Below, one piece after another: positions 35,883-46,815 of a stretch of 64,000 bases of DNA (within the stretch, counting starts at the first letter, position 1; each line of letters begins with the position of its first letter). The notes under the pieces were generated by a model that saw nothing but the letters and a program-made list of their open reading frames with translations, was not told where the DNA came from and did not search any database. Source of the DNA: Pirellulales bacterium (GTDB lineage: Bacteria; Planctomycetota; Planctomycetia; Pirellulales; JAEUIK01); assembly GCA_019694455.1 (NCBI GenBank), contig JAIBBY010000014.1:34985-98984 (forward strand), read 5' to 3'. The position numbers were made by a program, and so were the translations under genes.

Positions 35883-36346
35883 CTTTGCAAGGCGAAAGAG
35901 CGATTGTGAGCGCGGCGCGTGCAGTTGGGTGGTTGCCCAGTGCCCCTCGTGGGTTGGCGGGCGGCTGTGCGCTGCTCGCTGTGGCTACCCTTCTTACGCT
36001 GCTCATCGCCGGCTCGATTGGTTTTGCACTGTATGGCATGTGGGGGCTGCTCGCCGCGTCGCTCGCCGCAGTGCTCTGCCTTGGCGGCGCCGAGGCGGCG
36101 CTGGTCGCCAGCCGGCTGGCGCAGCGCGCCAGGCCCGATCAGGCGCTCGCCGGCATGCTGCTGGCGATGCTCTTTCGCATGACCGCGCCCTTGGCCGGCG
36201 CGCTTTGGATTTACTTGCAAGGCGATCGGCTTGTCGCGGCTGGCGCCTGGTATCAGTTGATCGTGTTCTATCTGGTCACGTTGGCCGTCGAAGTCGGTCT
36301 TCAGTTGCAAGGCCTGCCGGCGCCCCGGCTGGCTCCTCGTCGGTGA
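35879..36346 (+). CDS. ATP synthase I-like membrane protein
   Basis: 155 residues from GTG 35879, which overlaps the preceding stop codon (GTGA); the open frame upstream of it is out-of-phase sequence of the preceding gene. Four membrane spans: CALLAVATLLTLLIAGSIGF, MWGLLAASLAAVLCLGGAEA, LAGMLLAMLFRMTAPLAGAL and LIVFYLVTLAVEVGLQL. Proteins at this place of atp operons help to assemble the c-ring or carry magnesium (known of AtpI). Sequence conservation is low and the call rests on topology and position. Confidence 0.65.
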   Translation: MTLQGERAIVSAARAVGWLPSAPRGLAGGCALLAVATLLTLLIAGSIGFALYGMWGLLAASLAAVLCLGGAEAALVASRLAQRARPDQALAGMLLAMLFRMTAPLAGALWIYLQGDRLVAAGAWYQLIVFYLVTLAVEVGLQLQGLPAPRLAPRR

Positions 36347-36360
36347 TAGGGTGACCCGTT

Positions 36361-37218
36361 ATGGCATCTGACGTCGCACATCACATCTCGCACGTTCAAG
36401 ACTCGACCTACTTCGAGTTGCCGATGAGCCTCGGCGGCAAGTGGCACATTCCACAGCCCTTTGCCGGCAAGATGTCGATCGAACTGCCAGCTCCGTTTCA
36501 GCCGATCGACCTCAAAATCACCAAGTTCATGGTGCTCGAAACAGTCATCGCCGTCGTGATGGCGATTGTGTTCATCTGGGTCGCGCAGCGCGTCGTCACG
36601 GCGGGCGCCCCCAAGGGTCGCATCTGGAATCTGTTCGAAGCCTTCCTGGTCTTTATTCGCGATGGCATTGCCCGACCCGCGATCGGCAGCCACGACGGCG
36701 ACAAGTTCCTGCCGTACCTCTGGACCGTCTTCTTCTTTGTCTTGTCCTGCAACTTGATTGGCATGCTCCCCTGGAGCGGCACCCCCACCGGCGCCATGGG
36801 CGTCACCGCCGCTTTGGCGCTCTGCACCTTTACCGTCGTAGTGGGCGCGGGCATGAAAAAAATGGGCGCCGTCGGTTTCTTCAAGGGGCTGGTGCCGCAC
36901 ATGGACCTGCCCAAGCCGATCGCCATCTTCGTCATTCCCTTCATTTTTGGGATCGAGTTGTTTGGGTTGCTCGTCAAGCATTTCGTGTTGGCTGTCCGCT
37001 TGCTCGCCAATATGTTCGCCGGTCACCTGGTGCTCTCCGTCATCCTCGGCTTCATCGCCGTCAGCGCCAGCAGCATGGCCTGGTATGGCGTTATGCCCGC
37101 CAGCGTGTTGGGCGCGGTGGCGCTCAACATGCTCGAGCTGATGGTGGCGTTCATTCAGGCGTACATCTTCACGTTTTTGTCCGCGTTGTTCATCGGCATG
37201 GCGGTTCACCCGCACTGA
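36361..37218 (+). CDS. atpB: ATP synthase Fo subunit a
   Basis: A 285-residue membrane protein of the proton half-channels. Family marks: FFFVLSCNLIGMLPWSGTPT, KGLVPHMDLPKPIAIFVIPF, and the essential arginine in LAVRLLANMFAGHLVLSVIL. About 70 residues precede the first span, longer than in E. coli. It is followed by subunits c, b, delta, alpha, gamma, beta and epsilon in the standard order. Confidence 0.96.
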   Translation: MASDVAHHISHVQDSTYFELPMSLGGKWHIPQPFAGKMSIELPAPFQPIDLKITKFMVLETVIAVVMAIVFIWVAQRVVTAGAPKGRIWNLFEAFLVFIRDGIARPAIGSHDGDKFLPYLWTVFFFVLSCNLIGMLPWSGTPTGAMGVTAALALCTFTVVVGAGMKKMGAVGFFKGLVPHMDLPKPIAIFVIPFIFGIELFGLLVKHFVLAVRLLANMFAGHLVLSVILGFIAVSASSMAWYGVMPASVLGAVALNMLELMVAFIQAYIFTFLSALFIGMAVHPH

Positions 37219-37285
37219 TGACCGTTTACACATTTGGTTTTTCTGAATCCATCGTTCTGGCAACCCGTAAGAGGAGACGACTCTA

Positions 37286-37585
37286 GTGAACAAGTTCTTC
37301 AAAATTGCCGCTCTGTGCGTGGTGATGTTGCTCATGGCCTCGCCAGCCATGGCTCAAGAGGCTGCCGCGGCCGCTCAGCCGCTCATCAGCTTCAGCGGCG
37401 CGTTTGGCGCGGGCCTGATCATCATTGGCGCCGGCCTGGGCATTGCCCGCATCGGCGGCAACGCGGTGGAGAGCATGGCCCGTCAGCCCGAGGTGGCCGG
37501 CAACATCCAAACGGCCATGTTGATCGCGGCGGCCCTGATCGAGGGCGCCACGTTCTTCGCGCTGATCGTTTGCATGCAGGGCTAA
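37286..37585 (+). CDS. atpE: ATP synthase Fo subunit c with N-terminal signal peptide
   Basis: 99 residues from GTG 37286, after a strong ribosome site GAGGAGA. Residues 1-24 are a signal peptide (FFKIAALCVVMLLMASPAMA). The mature part has the two-helix hairpin: FGAGLIIIGAGLGIARIGGN, the loop ESMARQPEVAGN, and the second helix with the ion-binding glutamate in AALIEGATFFALIV. Glycine rather than Ser/Thr follows the glutamate, which argues for protons rather than sodium as the coupling ion. The short Ala/Gln-rich linker after the leader should sit outside the membrane. Confidence 0.95.
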   Translation: MNKFFKIAALCVVMLLMASPAMAQEAAAAAQPLISFSGAFGAGLIIIGAGLGIARIGGNAVESMARQPEVAGNIQTAMLIAAALIEGATFFALIVCMQG

Positions 37586-37671
37586 GCGACTTGGTTTGGC
37601 AAGCGCGCCCTTGTGGCCAGCGGTTGGCCCAGGGGCGCTCGGGTCCGCACGCGCAGGAAAGAGCCTGACTT

Positions 37672-38364
37672 ATGAGATCGCAGGTGCTTCGTTCATCGCT
37701 CGTCGTCGCCTGGTGCGCCCTGGCCGCCTGGTGCTTTTCGGCAAGTTTGGCCGTTGGACAAGAAGCCGCCGAACATCCCACCCCGGCGGCGACGCATGAC
37801 GCCGCGCATGCCGAGGCTGGCCACGGCGAGGCCGAGCATGGCGGCGAACATGGCGACACCAACCCGTTGACCACCGATGTCGATCTGGCGGTTTACACGG
37901 CGGTCGTCTTTCTGCTGTTGGTGTTCATTCTCGGCAAGTTCGCCTGGAAGCCGATCGCCGAGGGGCTCGACCGGCGCGAGCAGACGATTGCCGAGCAGAT
38001 CGAGGCCGCCAATCGCACGCACCAGGAGGCCAAAAACCTGCTGGCGATGTACGACAAGCGGTTGACTGGCGCCCAGGACGAAGTGAAGGCGATGCTCGAT
38101 CAGGCCCGCCGCGACGCCACGCAGGCCAGCCAGGAGATGCTCAACAAGGCCACTGCCGACGCCACCGACATCAAAGATCGCGCTGTCCGCGACATCGAAA
38201 CCGCCAAGGGCGCCGCGCTCAAGGAACTGGCCGAGTCGAGCGGCCGCATGGCCGTTGATTTGGCGGGCAAAATCGTGCGCGACGAGCTCGACGCGGGTCG
38301 CCACCAGCGGCTTATCCAAGAGTCGCTGGAGCGGTTTCCCGCCGGCAGCGCAGGTCGCGGCTAG
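37672..38364 (+). CDS. atpF: ATP synthase Fo subunit b with signal peptide and His-rich extension
   Basis: A 230-residue protein against about 156 in E. coli. It starts with a probable signal peptide (LVVAWCALAAWCFSASLAVG). A histidine-rich stretch of some 30 residues follows (eight His within about residues 34-60, for example HDAAHAEAGHGEAEHGGEHG). Then come one membrane span (VYTAVVFLLLVFILGKF) and the long charged helix of the peripheral stalk (EQTIAEQIEAANRTHQEAKN, then EVKAMLDQARRDATQASQEM). The His-rich part would lie on the outer side of the membrane and may bind metal or proton (inference). Confidence 0.93.
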   Translation: MRSQVLRSSLVVAWCALAAWCFSASLAVGQEAAEHPTPAATHDAAHAEAGHGEAEHGGEHGDTNPLTTDVDLAVYTAVVFLLLVFILGKFAWKPIAEGLDRREQTIAEQIEAANRTHQEAKNLLAMYDKRLTGAQDEVKAMLDQARRDATQASQEMLNKATADATDIKDRAVRDIETAKGAALKELAESSGRMAVDLAGKIVRDELDAGRHQRLIQESLERFPAGSAGRG

Positions 38365-38375
38365 GAGTCAACCGC

Positions 38376-39017
38376 ATGTCGAACCAAGAGTCGTCGCCCA
38401 AGCCCACCGCCAACGTCGATCCCGCGCGCCAACAGCTCGGGGCGATCTACGCCAAGGCGCTCTTGGGCGCCAGTGAAAGCGCCGGCCAAACCGACGCCCT
38501 CATCGCCGACTTGGACGCGGTCGTCTCCCAAGCGCTCGATCCGCATCCTCAGTTCGAGGCGTTGCTCAACTCCGGCGTCATCTCGATCGACGAAAAAGAG
38601 CGCATCATCGATCGCGTGCTCGGCGCTCGCTTGGCGCCATTGACCGTGAATTTTCTCAAGGTGCTCGCGCGTCGTGGCCGTCTCAACGCCATTCGCGACG
38701 TGCACCGCGCCGCCCATGACCTGTTCAACGAGCTACGCGGCCGCGTGCGGGTCGAAGTCGTCACCGCCACGCCGCTCGATTCCCAATCGTCTCAACAACT
38801 CAACGATCGGATTCGCGACATGCTCAGTCGCGAGCCGGTCCTGGTTCCCCGCGTCGATCCCCATGTGATCGGCGGCGTTGTCTTGCGCGTGGGCGACACG
38901 GTTTACGACAACTCCGTCGCCACCCAGCTACAACGTCTCAGCGGGCAGATTATCAGCAGGAGCGTCCATGAAATTCAAAGCCGACGAGATCGCTTCAGTT
39001 ATCCAGCAGGAAATTGA
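38376..39017 (+). CDS. atpH: ATP synthase F1 subunit delta
   Basis: A 213-residue protein of the stator top. Typical blocks: [20 protein letters not shown] at the start, [20 protein letters not shown] and [20 protein letters not shown] in the middle, and [20 protein letters not shown] near the end. The last 50 bases overlap the start of atpA, more than is usual between these genes, which probably couples translation of the two. Confidence 0.94.
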   Translation: MSNQESSPKPTANVDPARQQLGAIYAKALLGASESAGQTDALIADLDAVVSQALDPHPQFEALLNSGVISIDEKERIIDRVLGARLAPLTVNFLKVLARRGRLNAIRDVHRAAHDLFNELRGRVRVEVVTATPLDSQSSQQLNDRIRDMLSREPVLVPRVDPHVIGGVVLRVGDTVYDNSVATQLQRLSGQIISRSVHEIQSRRDRFSYPAGN

Positions 39018-40512
39018 AAACTTTCAATCGCAGATCGACGTCCGTGAAGTCGGACGCGTGATCGAGGCGGGCGACGGCATTGCGCGCGTCTACGGCCTCT
39101 CCGGCGTCATGGCCGGCGAAATGGTGCAGTTCGCCAATGGCGTCTACGGGCTGGCCTTCAACCTTGAAGAAAACTCGGTCGGCGTGATCATTCTCGGCGA
39201 TTTCCTCGGCATCACCGAGGGAGACGAGGTCCGCAGCACCGGGCGCTTGCTTAGCGTGCCGGTGGGCGACGCCGTGATTGGCCGCGTGGTCGATCCGCTC
39301 GGCAACCCGCTCGACGGCAAGGGCCCCATCGTCACCAGCGAGTCGCGCCCGGTGGAGAGCCCCGCCCCCGGCGTGGCCGAACGTCAACCGGTGCGCGAGC
39401 CGCTACAAACCGGCATCAAGGCTATCGACGCCATGACCCCGATCGGCCGCGGCCAGCGCGAGCTGGTGATCGGCGACCGCAAGACCGGCAAGACCGCCAT
39501 CGGCGTCGACGCCATCATCAATCAGCGCGACTCCGGCGTGAAGTGTTTTTACGTCGCCATCGGCCAGAAAGAATCGACCGTCGCCGGTGTGATCGAGGCC
39601 TTGCGCAAACACGGCGCCATGGACTACACCACGGTGATCGTGGCCGGCGCCAGCGATCCGGCGCCGCTGCAATTCATCGCCCCGTATGCCGGCACCGCCA
39701 TGGCCGAACACTTCATGTACAACGGCGGCCACGCCTTGATTGTCTACGACGATCTCTCCAAGCAGGCCGCCGGCTATCGCCAGATGGCCCTGCTCATGCG
39801 GCGGCCGCCAGGTCGCGAGGCGTTCCCCGGCGACGTGTTCTATCTCCATAGCCGCCTGCTGGAGCGTTCGGCCAAGCTCAGTGCGGAACTGGGGGGCGGT
39901 TCGCTCACCTCGTTGCCCGTCGTCGAAACGCTCGAAGGCGAAGTCTCCGCCTACATTCCCACCAACGTCATCTCGATCACCGACGGCCAGATCTATCTGC
40001 AGCCCGACCTGTTCTTCTCCGGTCAGCGTCCGGCCATGAACGTCGGCATCTCGGTGTCGCGGGTGGGTAGTTCGGCACAAATTCCGGCCATGAAGAAGGT
40101 GGCCGGCGGTTTGCGGCTCGATCTGGCCGCCTTCCGCGAGTTGGAGGCGTTTGCCCAACTCGGCACCGATCTCGACGCCGCCACGCAATCGCGGCTCGAC
40201 CGCGGTTATCGCATGGTCGAACTGCTCAAGCAGGGCCAGTACCAGCCGATGAACGTCACCGACCAGGTGCTTAGCATCTACGCCGGCACGCGCGGCCATC
40301 TCGACAAGATCCCCACGCAACTGGTGCATACCTGGGAAAAGGGCTTCTTGCAGTTCGTTCGCGAGGAGCGCTCGTCGCTCGTCCAAAAGATCAGCGACAC
40401 CAAGAAGATCGACGACGAAACCGAGCGCGAAGTGGAGCAGGCGATCGCCGACTTCCAAAAGCGCTTCGCCGCCGAGCATCTCAAACAGCGCGAAGCGGCC
40501 AAGGTCGCCTAG
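38968..40512 (+). CDS. atpA: ATP synthase F1 subunit alpha
   Basis: 514 residues from ATG 38968 ([20 protein letters not shown]), preceded by AGGAG at good spacing; the frame upstream is out-of-phase atpH. The non-catalytic nucleotide site has the Walker [14 protein letters not shown], and the conserved block [20 protein letters not shown] is present. Length and motifs are ordinary for the family. Cytoplasmic face, F1 head. Confidence 0.97.
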   Translation: MKFKADEIASVIQQEIENFQSQIDVREVGRVIEAGDGIARVYGLSGVMAGEMVQFANGVYGLAFNLEENSVGVIILGDFLGITEGDEVRSTGRLLSVPVGDAVIGRVVDPLGNPLDGKGPIVTSESRPVESPAPGVAERQPVREPLQTGIKAIDAMTPIGRGQRELVIGDRKTGKTAIGVDAIINQRDSGVKCFYVAIGQKESTVAGVIEALRKHGAMDYTTVIVAGASDPAPLQFIAPYAGTAMAEHFMYNGGHALIVYDDLSKQAAGYRQMALLMRRPPGREAFPGDVFYLHSRLLERSAKLSAELGGGSLTSLPVVETLEGEVSAYIPTNVISITDGQIYLQPDLFFSGQRPAMNVGISVSRVGSSAQIPAMKKVAGGLRLDLAAFRELEAFAQLGTDLDAATQSRLDRGYRMVELLKQGQYQPMNVTDQVLSIYAGTRGHLDKIPTQLVHTWEKGFLQFVREERSSLVQKISDTKKIDDETEREVEQAIADFQKRFAAEHLKQREAAKVA

Positions 40513-40533
40513 TTTCACGGGAAGCAACGACTC

Positions 40534-41418
40534 ATGGCCAAGGCCCGAGCACTCGATAAACGTCGCAAGTCGATCCGCAACATCCGCAAGATCACGCGGA
40601 CCATGGAGCTGATCGCGACCGCGCGCTTCAAAAAAGCGATGGACCGCGCCGCCGCGGCCACCAGCTATACACGCCGCATCACCCAGTTGGTGGCCGATCT
40701 GGCCCACGCCGGCCTCGAGGTCAGCCATCCGCTGCTCGAAGAGCGCGCAGAAACCAAGCACGCCGCTCTGCTGGTGCTTACCGGCAACCGCGGCCTCTGC
40801 GGCGGTTACAACTCCAATGTCCTCCGCCAGTCGCTCCCCCGCTTGCAGGAGCTCAAGGCCGCCGTGCCACGCGTCACCGTCTCGGTGTCGGGCAAGCGCG
40901 GCCTGACGGCGTTCAAGTTTCGTAACCTCGCGGTCGACACCAGCTTCACCCATTTTGAAGACAAGCCCTCGTTCGACGAAGTCGACCTGCTGGCCAGTTG
41001 CTATCTGGAGCAGTACATCACCGGCGAAATCGACCGGCTCGACGTCGCCTACACACGGTTCATCAGCGTGTCGCGACAAGTCGCCGTGGTCGAAACCCTG
41101 CTGCCGCTCGGTTCGCTCGATGGCGGAGCGGAAAAGGCCGAGGCCACTCCCTCACACGTGCCGTACGAGTTCTTGCCCTCGGCCGCCAGCATCTTGGAAG
41201 AAGTGGTCCCCACCAGCTTCAAAGTTCGGCTGTTCAAGTGCTTTCTCGATGCGGCGGTCAGCGAGCAAGTAGCCCGCATGATCGCCATGAAATCGGCGAC
41301 CGAGAACGCCGATGGCCTGATCAAGATGCTCAGCATGACCTACAACCGCGCTCGCCAAACGCAGATCACCAGCGAACTGCTCGATGTGCTCGGCGGCGTG
41401 GAGGCCCTCAAGGGTTAG
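40534..41418 (+). CDS. atpG: ATP synthase F1 subunit gamma
   Basis: A 294-residue rotor shaft protein. The N-terminal helix reads MAKARALDKRRKSIRNIRKI, then TRTMELIATARFKKAMDRAA. The Rossmann-like middle has LTGNRGLCGGYNSNV, and the C-terminal helix MIAMKSATENADGLIKMLSM followed by TYNRARQTQITSELLDV is the signature end of gamma. Normal length. It lies 21 bases after atpA. Confidence 0.96.
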   Translation: MAKARALDKRRKSIRNIRKITRTMELIATARFKKAMDRAAAATSYTRRITQLVADLAHAGLEVSHPLLEERAETKHAALLVLTGNRGLCGGYNSNVLRQSLPRLQELKAAVPRVTVSVSGKRGLTAFKFRNLAVDTSFTHFEDKPSFDEVDLLASCYLEQYITGEIDRLDVAYTRFISVSRQVAVVETLLPLGSLDGGAEKAEATPSHVPYEFLPSAASILEEVVPTSFKVRLFKCFLDAAVSEQVARMIAMKSATENADGLIKMLSMTYNRARQTQITSELLDVLGGVEALKG

Positions 41419-42963
<1,545 letters not shown>

Positions 42964-43033
42964 TTGACCCGCCACCCATCGTTCGTCGAGCCCACATCCC
43001 AATACCGCCACCAGGCGCCAACCCCCAAGAGCC

Positions 43034-43513
43034 ATGTCCGACACACATTCCGCCGGAGTGACCACAGGCGTGCCTGATGTAGCTCATGCTCGAGTCGACG
43101 TCCTGGAGTGCATCGTGGTCACTCCCGAGGCCACCGTCTTCGAGCATGCCGCGCAATTCGTGGTCCTGCCGTTGTTCGACGGCGAGATCGGCATTGCCCC
43201 CGGACATACCCCCGTCATTGGGCGGTTGGGGTTTGGCGAACTGCGCATGGTCGAGGCCGGCGTCACCACCCGGCTCTACATCGATGGCGGCTTCGCGCAG
43301 GTGCTCGGCAACGTCGTGACCGTCCTCACCCCCCGCGCGGTCATGTCCGACAAGCTCGATGTGGCCGTCATCGAAGAGCAGCTTCAATCGGCGCAAGCCA
43401 AGCCGGCCCATTCGCCAGAGCGGCTCGCGCTGCGCGATCGGGCGGTCTCCCAGGCCCGCGCCCAGCTTCGCGCTGCCCGCCGCGCCCATGGCAAGCAGCC
43501 GGCCGCCCACTAG
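43034..43513 (+). CDS. atpC: ATP synthase F1 subunit epsilon
   Basis: A 159-residue protein. The beta-sandwich domain is clear (LECIVVTPEATVFEHAAQFV, DGEIGIAPGHTPVIGRLGFG, LYIDGGFAQVLGNVVTVLT), followed by the helical hairpin. It is about 20 residues longer than E. coli epsilon because of an N-terminal extension. The stop codon falls inside a small direct duplication of 15 bases (43491-43505 and 43513-43527), a slip-type repeat of no evident function. Confidence 0.94.
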   Translation: MSDTHSAGVTTGVPDVAHARVDVLECIVVTPEATVFEHAAQFVVLPLFDGEIGIAPGHTPVIGRLGFGELRMVEAGVTTRLYIDGGFAQVLGNVVTVLTPRAVMSDKLDVAVIEEQLQSAQAKPAHSPERLALRDRAVSQARAQLRAARRAHGKQPAAH

Positions 43514-43670
43514 CAAGCAGCCGGCCGTCAGCGCGGCGATGACCCGCCAAAATCGCGCGCGGCCATCGCCAACTTCCCCCTATGCGCCCAGGGGGCCAAA
43601 GGGCTAAAATCCCAAGTTCCCGATCATTCACCGCCGATCCCTCGTCGGAGCCGCTCCGCGGAGCCAAGCC

Positions 43671-43835
43671 ATGGCCAAGTCGAAAAAGAAAGTCGAAACC
43701 GTGTTCCTCGTTTGCGAGGAGACCGGCGATTACAACTACGTGCTGCGCCGCAAGCCGGGGGGCGAAAAGCTCAAGCTGAGCAAGTACTGCCCGCGCCTCC
43801 GCAAGCACACCATGCACCTCGAAAAGAAGAAATAA
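43671..43835 (+). CDS. rpmG: Ribosomal protein bL33
   Basis: A 54-residue basic protein read from ATG 43671. The pattern matches L33: [20 protein letters not shown], then [20 protein letters not shown]. Only one cysteine remains at each of the two places where zinc-binding L33 has CxxC pairs, so this is probably a form that binds no zinc. It lies 157 bases after atpC and is followed by a terminator hairpin. Confidence 0.92.
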   Translation: MAKSKKKVETVFLVCEETGDYNYVLRRKPGGEKLKLSKYCPRLRKHTMHLEKKK

Positions 43836-43861
43836 GCCACCGCGTGAATCGCGCACAGCCT

Positions 43862-43893
43862 GGGCCCTCTACCGATTCGGCGAGGGCCCTTTC
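43862..43893 (+). terminator. Rho-independent terminator after rpmG
   Basis: An 8-bp perfect stem GGGCCCTC / GAGGGCCC with a 12-base loop, followed by TTTC. It lies 26 bases after the rpmG stop and just before the convergent kinase gene. Confidence 0.65.
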
Positions 43894-43911
43894 GCTGCGC
43901 CGCGTCAGGTG

Positions 43912-45618
43912 TCAGACCTCTGCCAGCGCCGGCTCGCGCCCCGCTTGCTCCTGCCACCACGCCGCCGCCGCGGCGCTGTCCCAGTGTCCCGCGCAGCAGC
44001 AATCCTCCAGGGCACGCTTCAACTCATCCGCCGTTTGATAGCGATCCCCCGGCTGTTTGGCCAGGCAGCGCAGCACCACGCGATCCAGATCGTCGGGCAC
44101 GTCGCCGTTCATCGCGGCGGGCCCCGTCGGCTCTTGATGCGCATGGGCAAACAACACCTGCAGCGGCTTGGCCGCCTCGAACGGTGGCCGCCCCGTCAAC
44201 AAAAAATACGCCACCGCGCCCAGCGAGTAGATGTCGCTTCGTCCATCGGGCGATTCGTCCAGCGCCTGCTCTGGCGACATGTACAGCGGCGATCCGGTGA
44301 TCGATCCTTCCAGTGTCAGTTGCAGGTCGGCCGTGGTGGCGACCGGTCGCACCAGGCCAAAGTCGAGCAACTTCGCCACGTCGTACACGCCCCCCCGTTG
44401 CGCCGCGAAGATGTTGCCCGGCTTGATGTCGCGGTGAATCATCCCCATCGCGTGCGCCTCGGTCAGCGCGTCGCAGGTCTGCGTTAACAGATGCACCACT
44501 CGCTCGGGCGCCAAGGGGCCGTGGCGTCGCACCAGGTCGGCCAGGCTTAGGCCCGGCAGATACTCCATCACATAGTAAAAAGTGCCGTCGGCGGCTCGGC
44601 CGTAGTCGAAAATCTCAATCGAGTTCCAATGCGACAATCGCGCGGCGGTGCGCACCTCGCGCTCGAAGCGCGCCAGCGCCCGCGGATCGCCCGCTTGGGT
44701 CGGTCGGATAAGCTTGATCGCGCAGGGGCGTTTCAGCATTTGGTGTTCGGCCAAAAACACCTCGCCCATGCCCCCCGCGCCAATTCGTTCGCGCAATCGA
44801 TATTGGCCAAATTGCCGCGCTTCGTATGCCTCGCGCCGCAAGGCGCCCATCTTGTAGATGCCGTAAATCGCCGCGATGAACGCGATGACCATCATCATGA
44901 CCATCTCGACCATCTGGTTCATGTCGGCTACTTCGGCCACCAGCGCGAACTTCTGCCGCGCCAATAGCGTGCCCACCACTGGCGCCGCCGCCATCAGGCC
45001 CACCACCGGCGCCGCCCGCTGGGGCGAGTTGGGAATGAAGATCGCATACGTGAAGATCAGCGCGTACCAGTACGTGATCACCGCCTTCATCATCGCCATC
45101 AGGCTCATCGGCTGATGCGTCTTGGCGTAGTGCGCAAACGCCTCGTGCTGCATCACCACGAAAAACGCCGCCGTTAGCCCAAACACCAACAGTTCCAGCC
45201 AGCGCAGCCGGTTGAGCCGCCCCGGGCAACGAGCGCACAAAAATAGCGCTGTCGAACCCAACACCAGCACCAGCACCACGTGAAACGCGGTCAACAGCAG
45301 GCTTGCCTCGCGAGCAGGCGCCGGCGAATAAAGCCCATAGGCCAAGAACATGCCCGAGCCAAGAAACAGCACCAACGCGGCCGCTCGCAGCCGGGTGCGC
45401 AAGATGAGCGCTAGCTCGTCCCCCAGTTCGGGCCCGCTCCCCTCCACCAGGGCCACGTGCCGCGCCGGCCCCGCGACAGGCGACAGGCTACTGACCTCGG
45501 TCGCACGGGCCGAAATCGGCGCGTCGAGGGTGGGATCGAACGGCGAGTGGTTGCTCGTACTGGCGGAGTGCTCAGGCATCGAATCGCAAATCCAGTCCTG
45601 GTAAGTACTATTCATCAT
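43912..45618 (-). CDS. Membrane Ser/Thr protein kinase with N-terminal multi-span domain
   Basis: 568 residues from ATG 45618 (MMNSTYQDW); the frame is open to 45687 but the extra part is Arg-rich. About seven membrane spans fill residues 80-265 (for example AALVLFLGSGMFLAYGLYS, LLLTAFHVVLVLVLGSTALF, MVEMVMMMVIAFIAAIYGIY). The kinase domain is C-terminal, the reverse of the usual order: ERIGAGGMGEVFLAEH, lysine in CAIKLI, MIHRDIKPGNIF, and LLDFGLVRPV, with an intact activation segment (SPLYMSPEQA). It should be active. It is transcribed divergently from the coiled-coil gene and opens the signalling block. Confidence 0.9.
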   Translation of the reverse strand: MMNSTYQDWICDSMPEHSASTSNHSPFDPTLDAPISARATEVSSLSPVAGPARHVALVEGSGPELGDELALILRTRLRAAALVLFLGSGMFLAYGLYSPAPAREASLLLTAFHVVLVLVLGSTALFLCARCPGRLNRLRWLELLVFGLTAAFFVVMQHEAFAHYAKTHQPMSLMAMMKAVITYWYALIFTYAIFIPNSPQRAAPVVGLMAAAPVVGTLLARQKFALVAEVADMNQMVEMVMMMVIAFIAAIYGIYKMGALRREAYEARQFGQYRLRERIGAGGMGEVFLAEHQMLKRPCAIKLIRPTQAGDPRALARFEREVRTAARLSHWNSIEIFDYGRAADGTFYYVMEYLPGLSLADLVRRHGPLAPERVVHLLTQTCDALTEAHAMGMIHRDIKPGNIFAAQRGGVYDVAKLLDFGLVRPVATTADLQLTLEGSITGSPLYMSPEQALDESPDGRSDIYSLGAVAYFLLTGRPPFEAAKPLQVLFAHAHQEPTGPAAMNGDVPDDLDRVVLRCLAKQPGDRYQTADELKRALEDCCCAGHWDSAAAAAWWQEQAGREPALAEV

Positions 45619-45819
45619 ATCGGCCGGGGCAATGGGGGGCGATTCCGTTCCCCGCCGCCGGCCGCTCATCAACCGCGCCCAGCGCAAAAAAGTCTTGCCT
45701 CAATCCCAAGAATTTCCCCAAACCGGCGACTTACCTCTCTGAGCAGCGCCGTTGTGGCGCTCGAATCGCCAAGCCAGCAAGTGCACGAGACCCGCGGCAC
45801 GCTTGGGTTTAGGGAAAGG

Positions 45820-46638
45820 ATGGATGAGTCGATGATTAAGAAGCTTGTCATCGGGAGCGGGATCGCCGTGCTCCTGGGAACCTTGTTCTTCGGCCGAGAC
45901 GCCTGCAGCTATGTCGGCACGTCGGTCGGCTGGGTCAAGGATTCCGTCAAGGACAACGTGCCCATCGAGTTCGAGATCGAGCGAGCGCGCCAGATGGTCA
46001 AAAACCTGGTGCCCGACATTCGCAAGAACATGTACACCATTGCCAAGGAAGAGGTGGAGATTCAGCGAATCGCCCGTCAGATCGCCGACACCGAGTCGAA
46101 GCTCGCCCAGGACAAGACCAGCATGCTGAAGTTGAAGGGCGACCTGGAACAAGGCGGCGACGTCTTCCAGTACGCCAGCCACAAATACAGTCGCGACGAC
46201 GTCCGAGCCGATCTGGCCAGCCGCTTCGAGCGGTACAAGGTCAATGAGGCCACCTTGTCGAGCCTGCGAGAAATCGCCGCGGCCCGCAACCGCAGCCTGC
46301 ATGCGGCCCAGCGCAAGTTGGAGAACATGATCGCCCAGCGGCGTCAATTGGAGGTCGAAGTCCAAAACGTCGACGCGCGTCTCAAGATGGTCGAGGCGGC
46401 CCAAACCACCGCCGAGTACAACTTCGACGACAGCCGCCTCGGGCGTGTCAAGGAACTGCTGGCCGACCTGCACACCAAGCTCGAAGTCAGCGAGCGGCTG
46501 GTGAACAGCGATGCCCGCTTCGGCGGAGAGATCCCCGTTATCGAGCCGGTCTCCGACAACATCGTCGACGACGTGACCGAGTACTTCTCCGATGCGGACG
46601 ACGCGCCGCAAGTCGCCGCCAAGCCCGATACGGAGTAA
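45820..46638 (+). CDS. Membrane-anchored coiled-coil protein
   Basis: 272 residues from ATG 45820, preceded by AGGGAAAGG; the frame further upstream is not protein-like. One N-terminal hydrophobic segment (LVIGSGIAVLLGTLFFG) anchors or exports it. Most of the rest is predicted coiled coil (residues about 60-230: EVEIQRIARQIADTESKLAQ, ARNRSLHAAQRKLENMIAQR). The tail is acidic (VDDVTEYFSDADDAPQ). No enzymatic motif. Similar anchored coiled coils occur in many planctomycetes; the role is unknown. Confidence 0.8.
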   Translation: MDESMIKKLVIGSGIAVLLGTLFFGRDACSYVGTSVGWVKDSVKDNVPIEFEIERARQMVKNLVPDIRKNMYTIAKEEVEIQRIARQIADTESKLAQDKTSMLKLKGDLEQGGDVFQYASHKYSRDDVRADLASRFERYKVNEATLSSLREIAAARNRSLHAAQRKLENMIAQRRQLEVEVQNVDARLKMVEAAQTTAEYNFDDSRLGRVKELLADLHTKLEVSERLVNSDARFGGEIPVIEPVSDNIVDDVTEYFSDADDAPQVAAKPDTE

Positions 46639-46657
46639 CCAGGCTTCCCCGCTGGGC

Positions 46658-46730
46658 CGAGACAGCCGCGCGCCATTTTCACCTGCGCGGTCACCAGAAC
46701 ACGCGGCTGCCTGCGGCAGCGGCTGTCTCG
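46658..46730 (+). terminator. Nested hairpin, probable terminator
   Basis: An outer 12-bp perfect stem (CGAGACAGCCGC at 46658-46669, GCGGCTGTCTCG at 46719-46730) encloses a smaller hairpin, GCTGCC / GGCAGC with a three-base loop. It lies 20 bases after the coiled-coil gene and before the FHA gene. No T-run follows, so an attenuator or processing site is also possible. Confidence 0.5.
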
Positions 46731-46815
46731 CCGGCCCGGCCCGATCTCGATTAGTCTGTAACCATCGCGGGCGCGATCCATCTCTTGTCGGGGCGTGGCG
46801 GAGCACGAAGCAAGC

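Noticed and set aside
39403..41079. 558-codon open frame antisense to atpA/atpG
   Set aside because: Both subunits are fully recognisable on the plus strand; the antisense frame spans two genes and resembles no protein.
43491..43527. Two 15-bp direct repeats around the atpC stop as a regulatory site
   Set aside because: They look like a simple 22-bp slippage duplication; no dyad symmetry or promoter element accompanies them.
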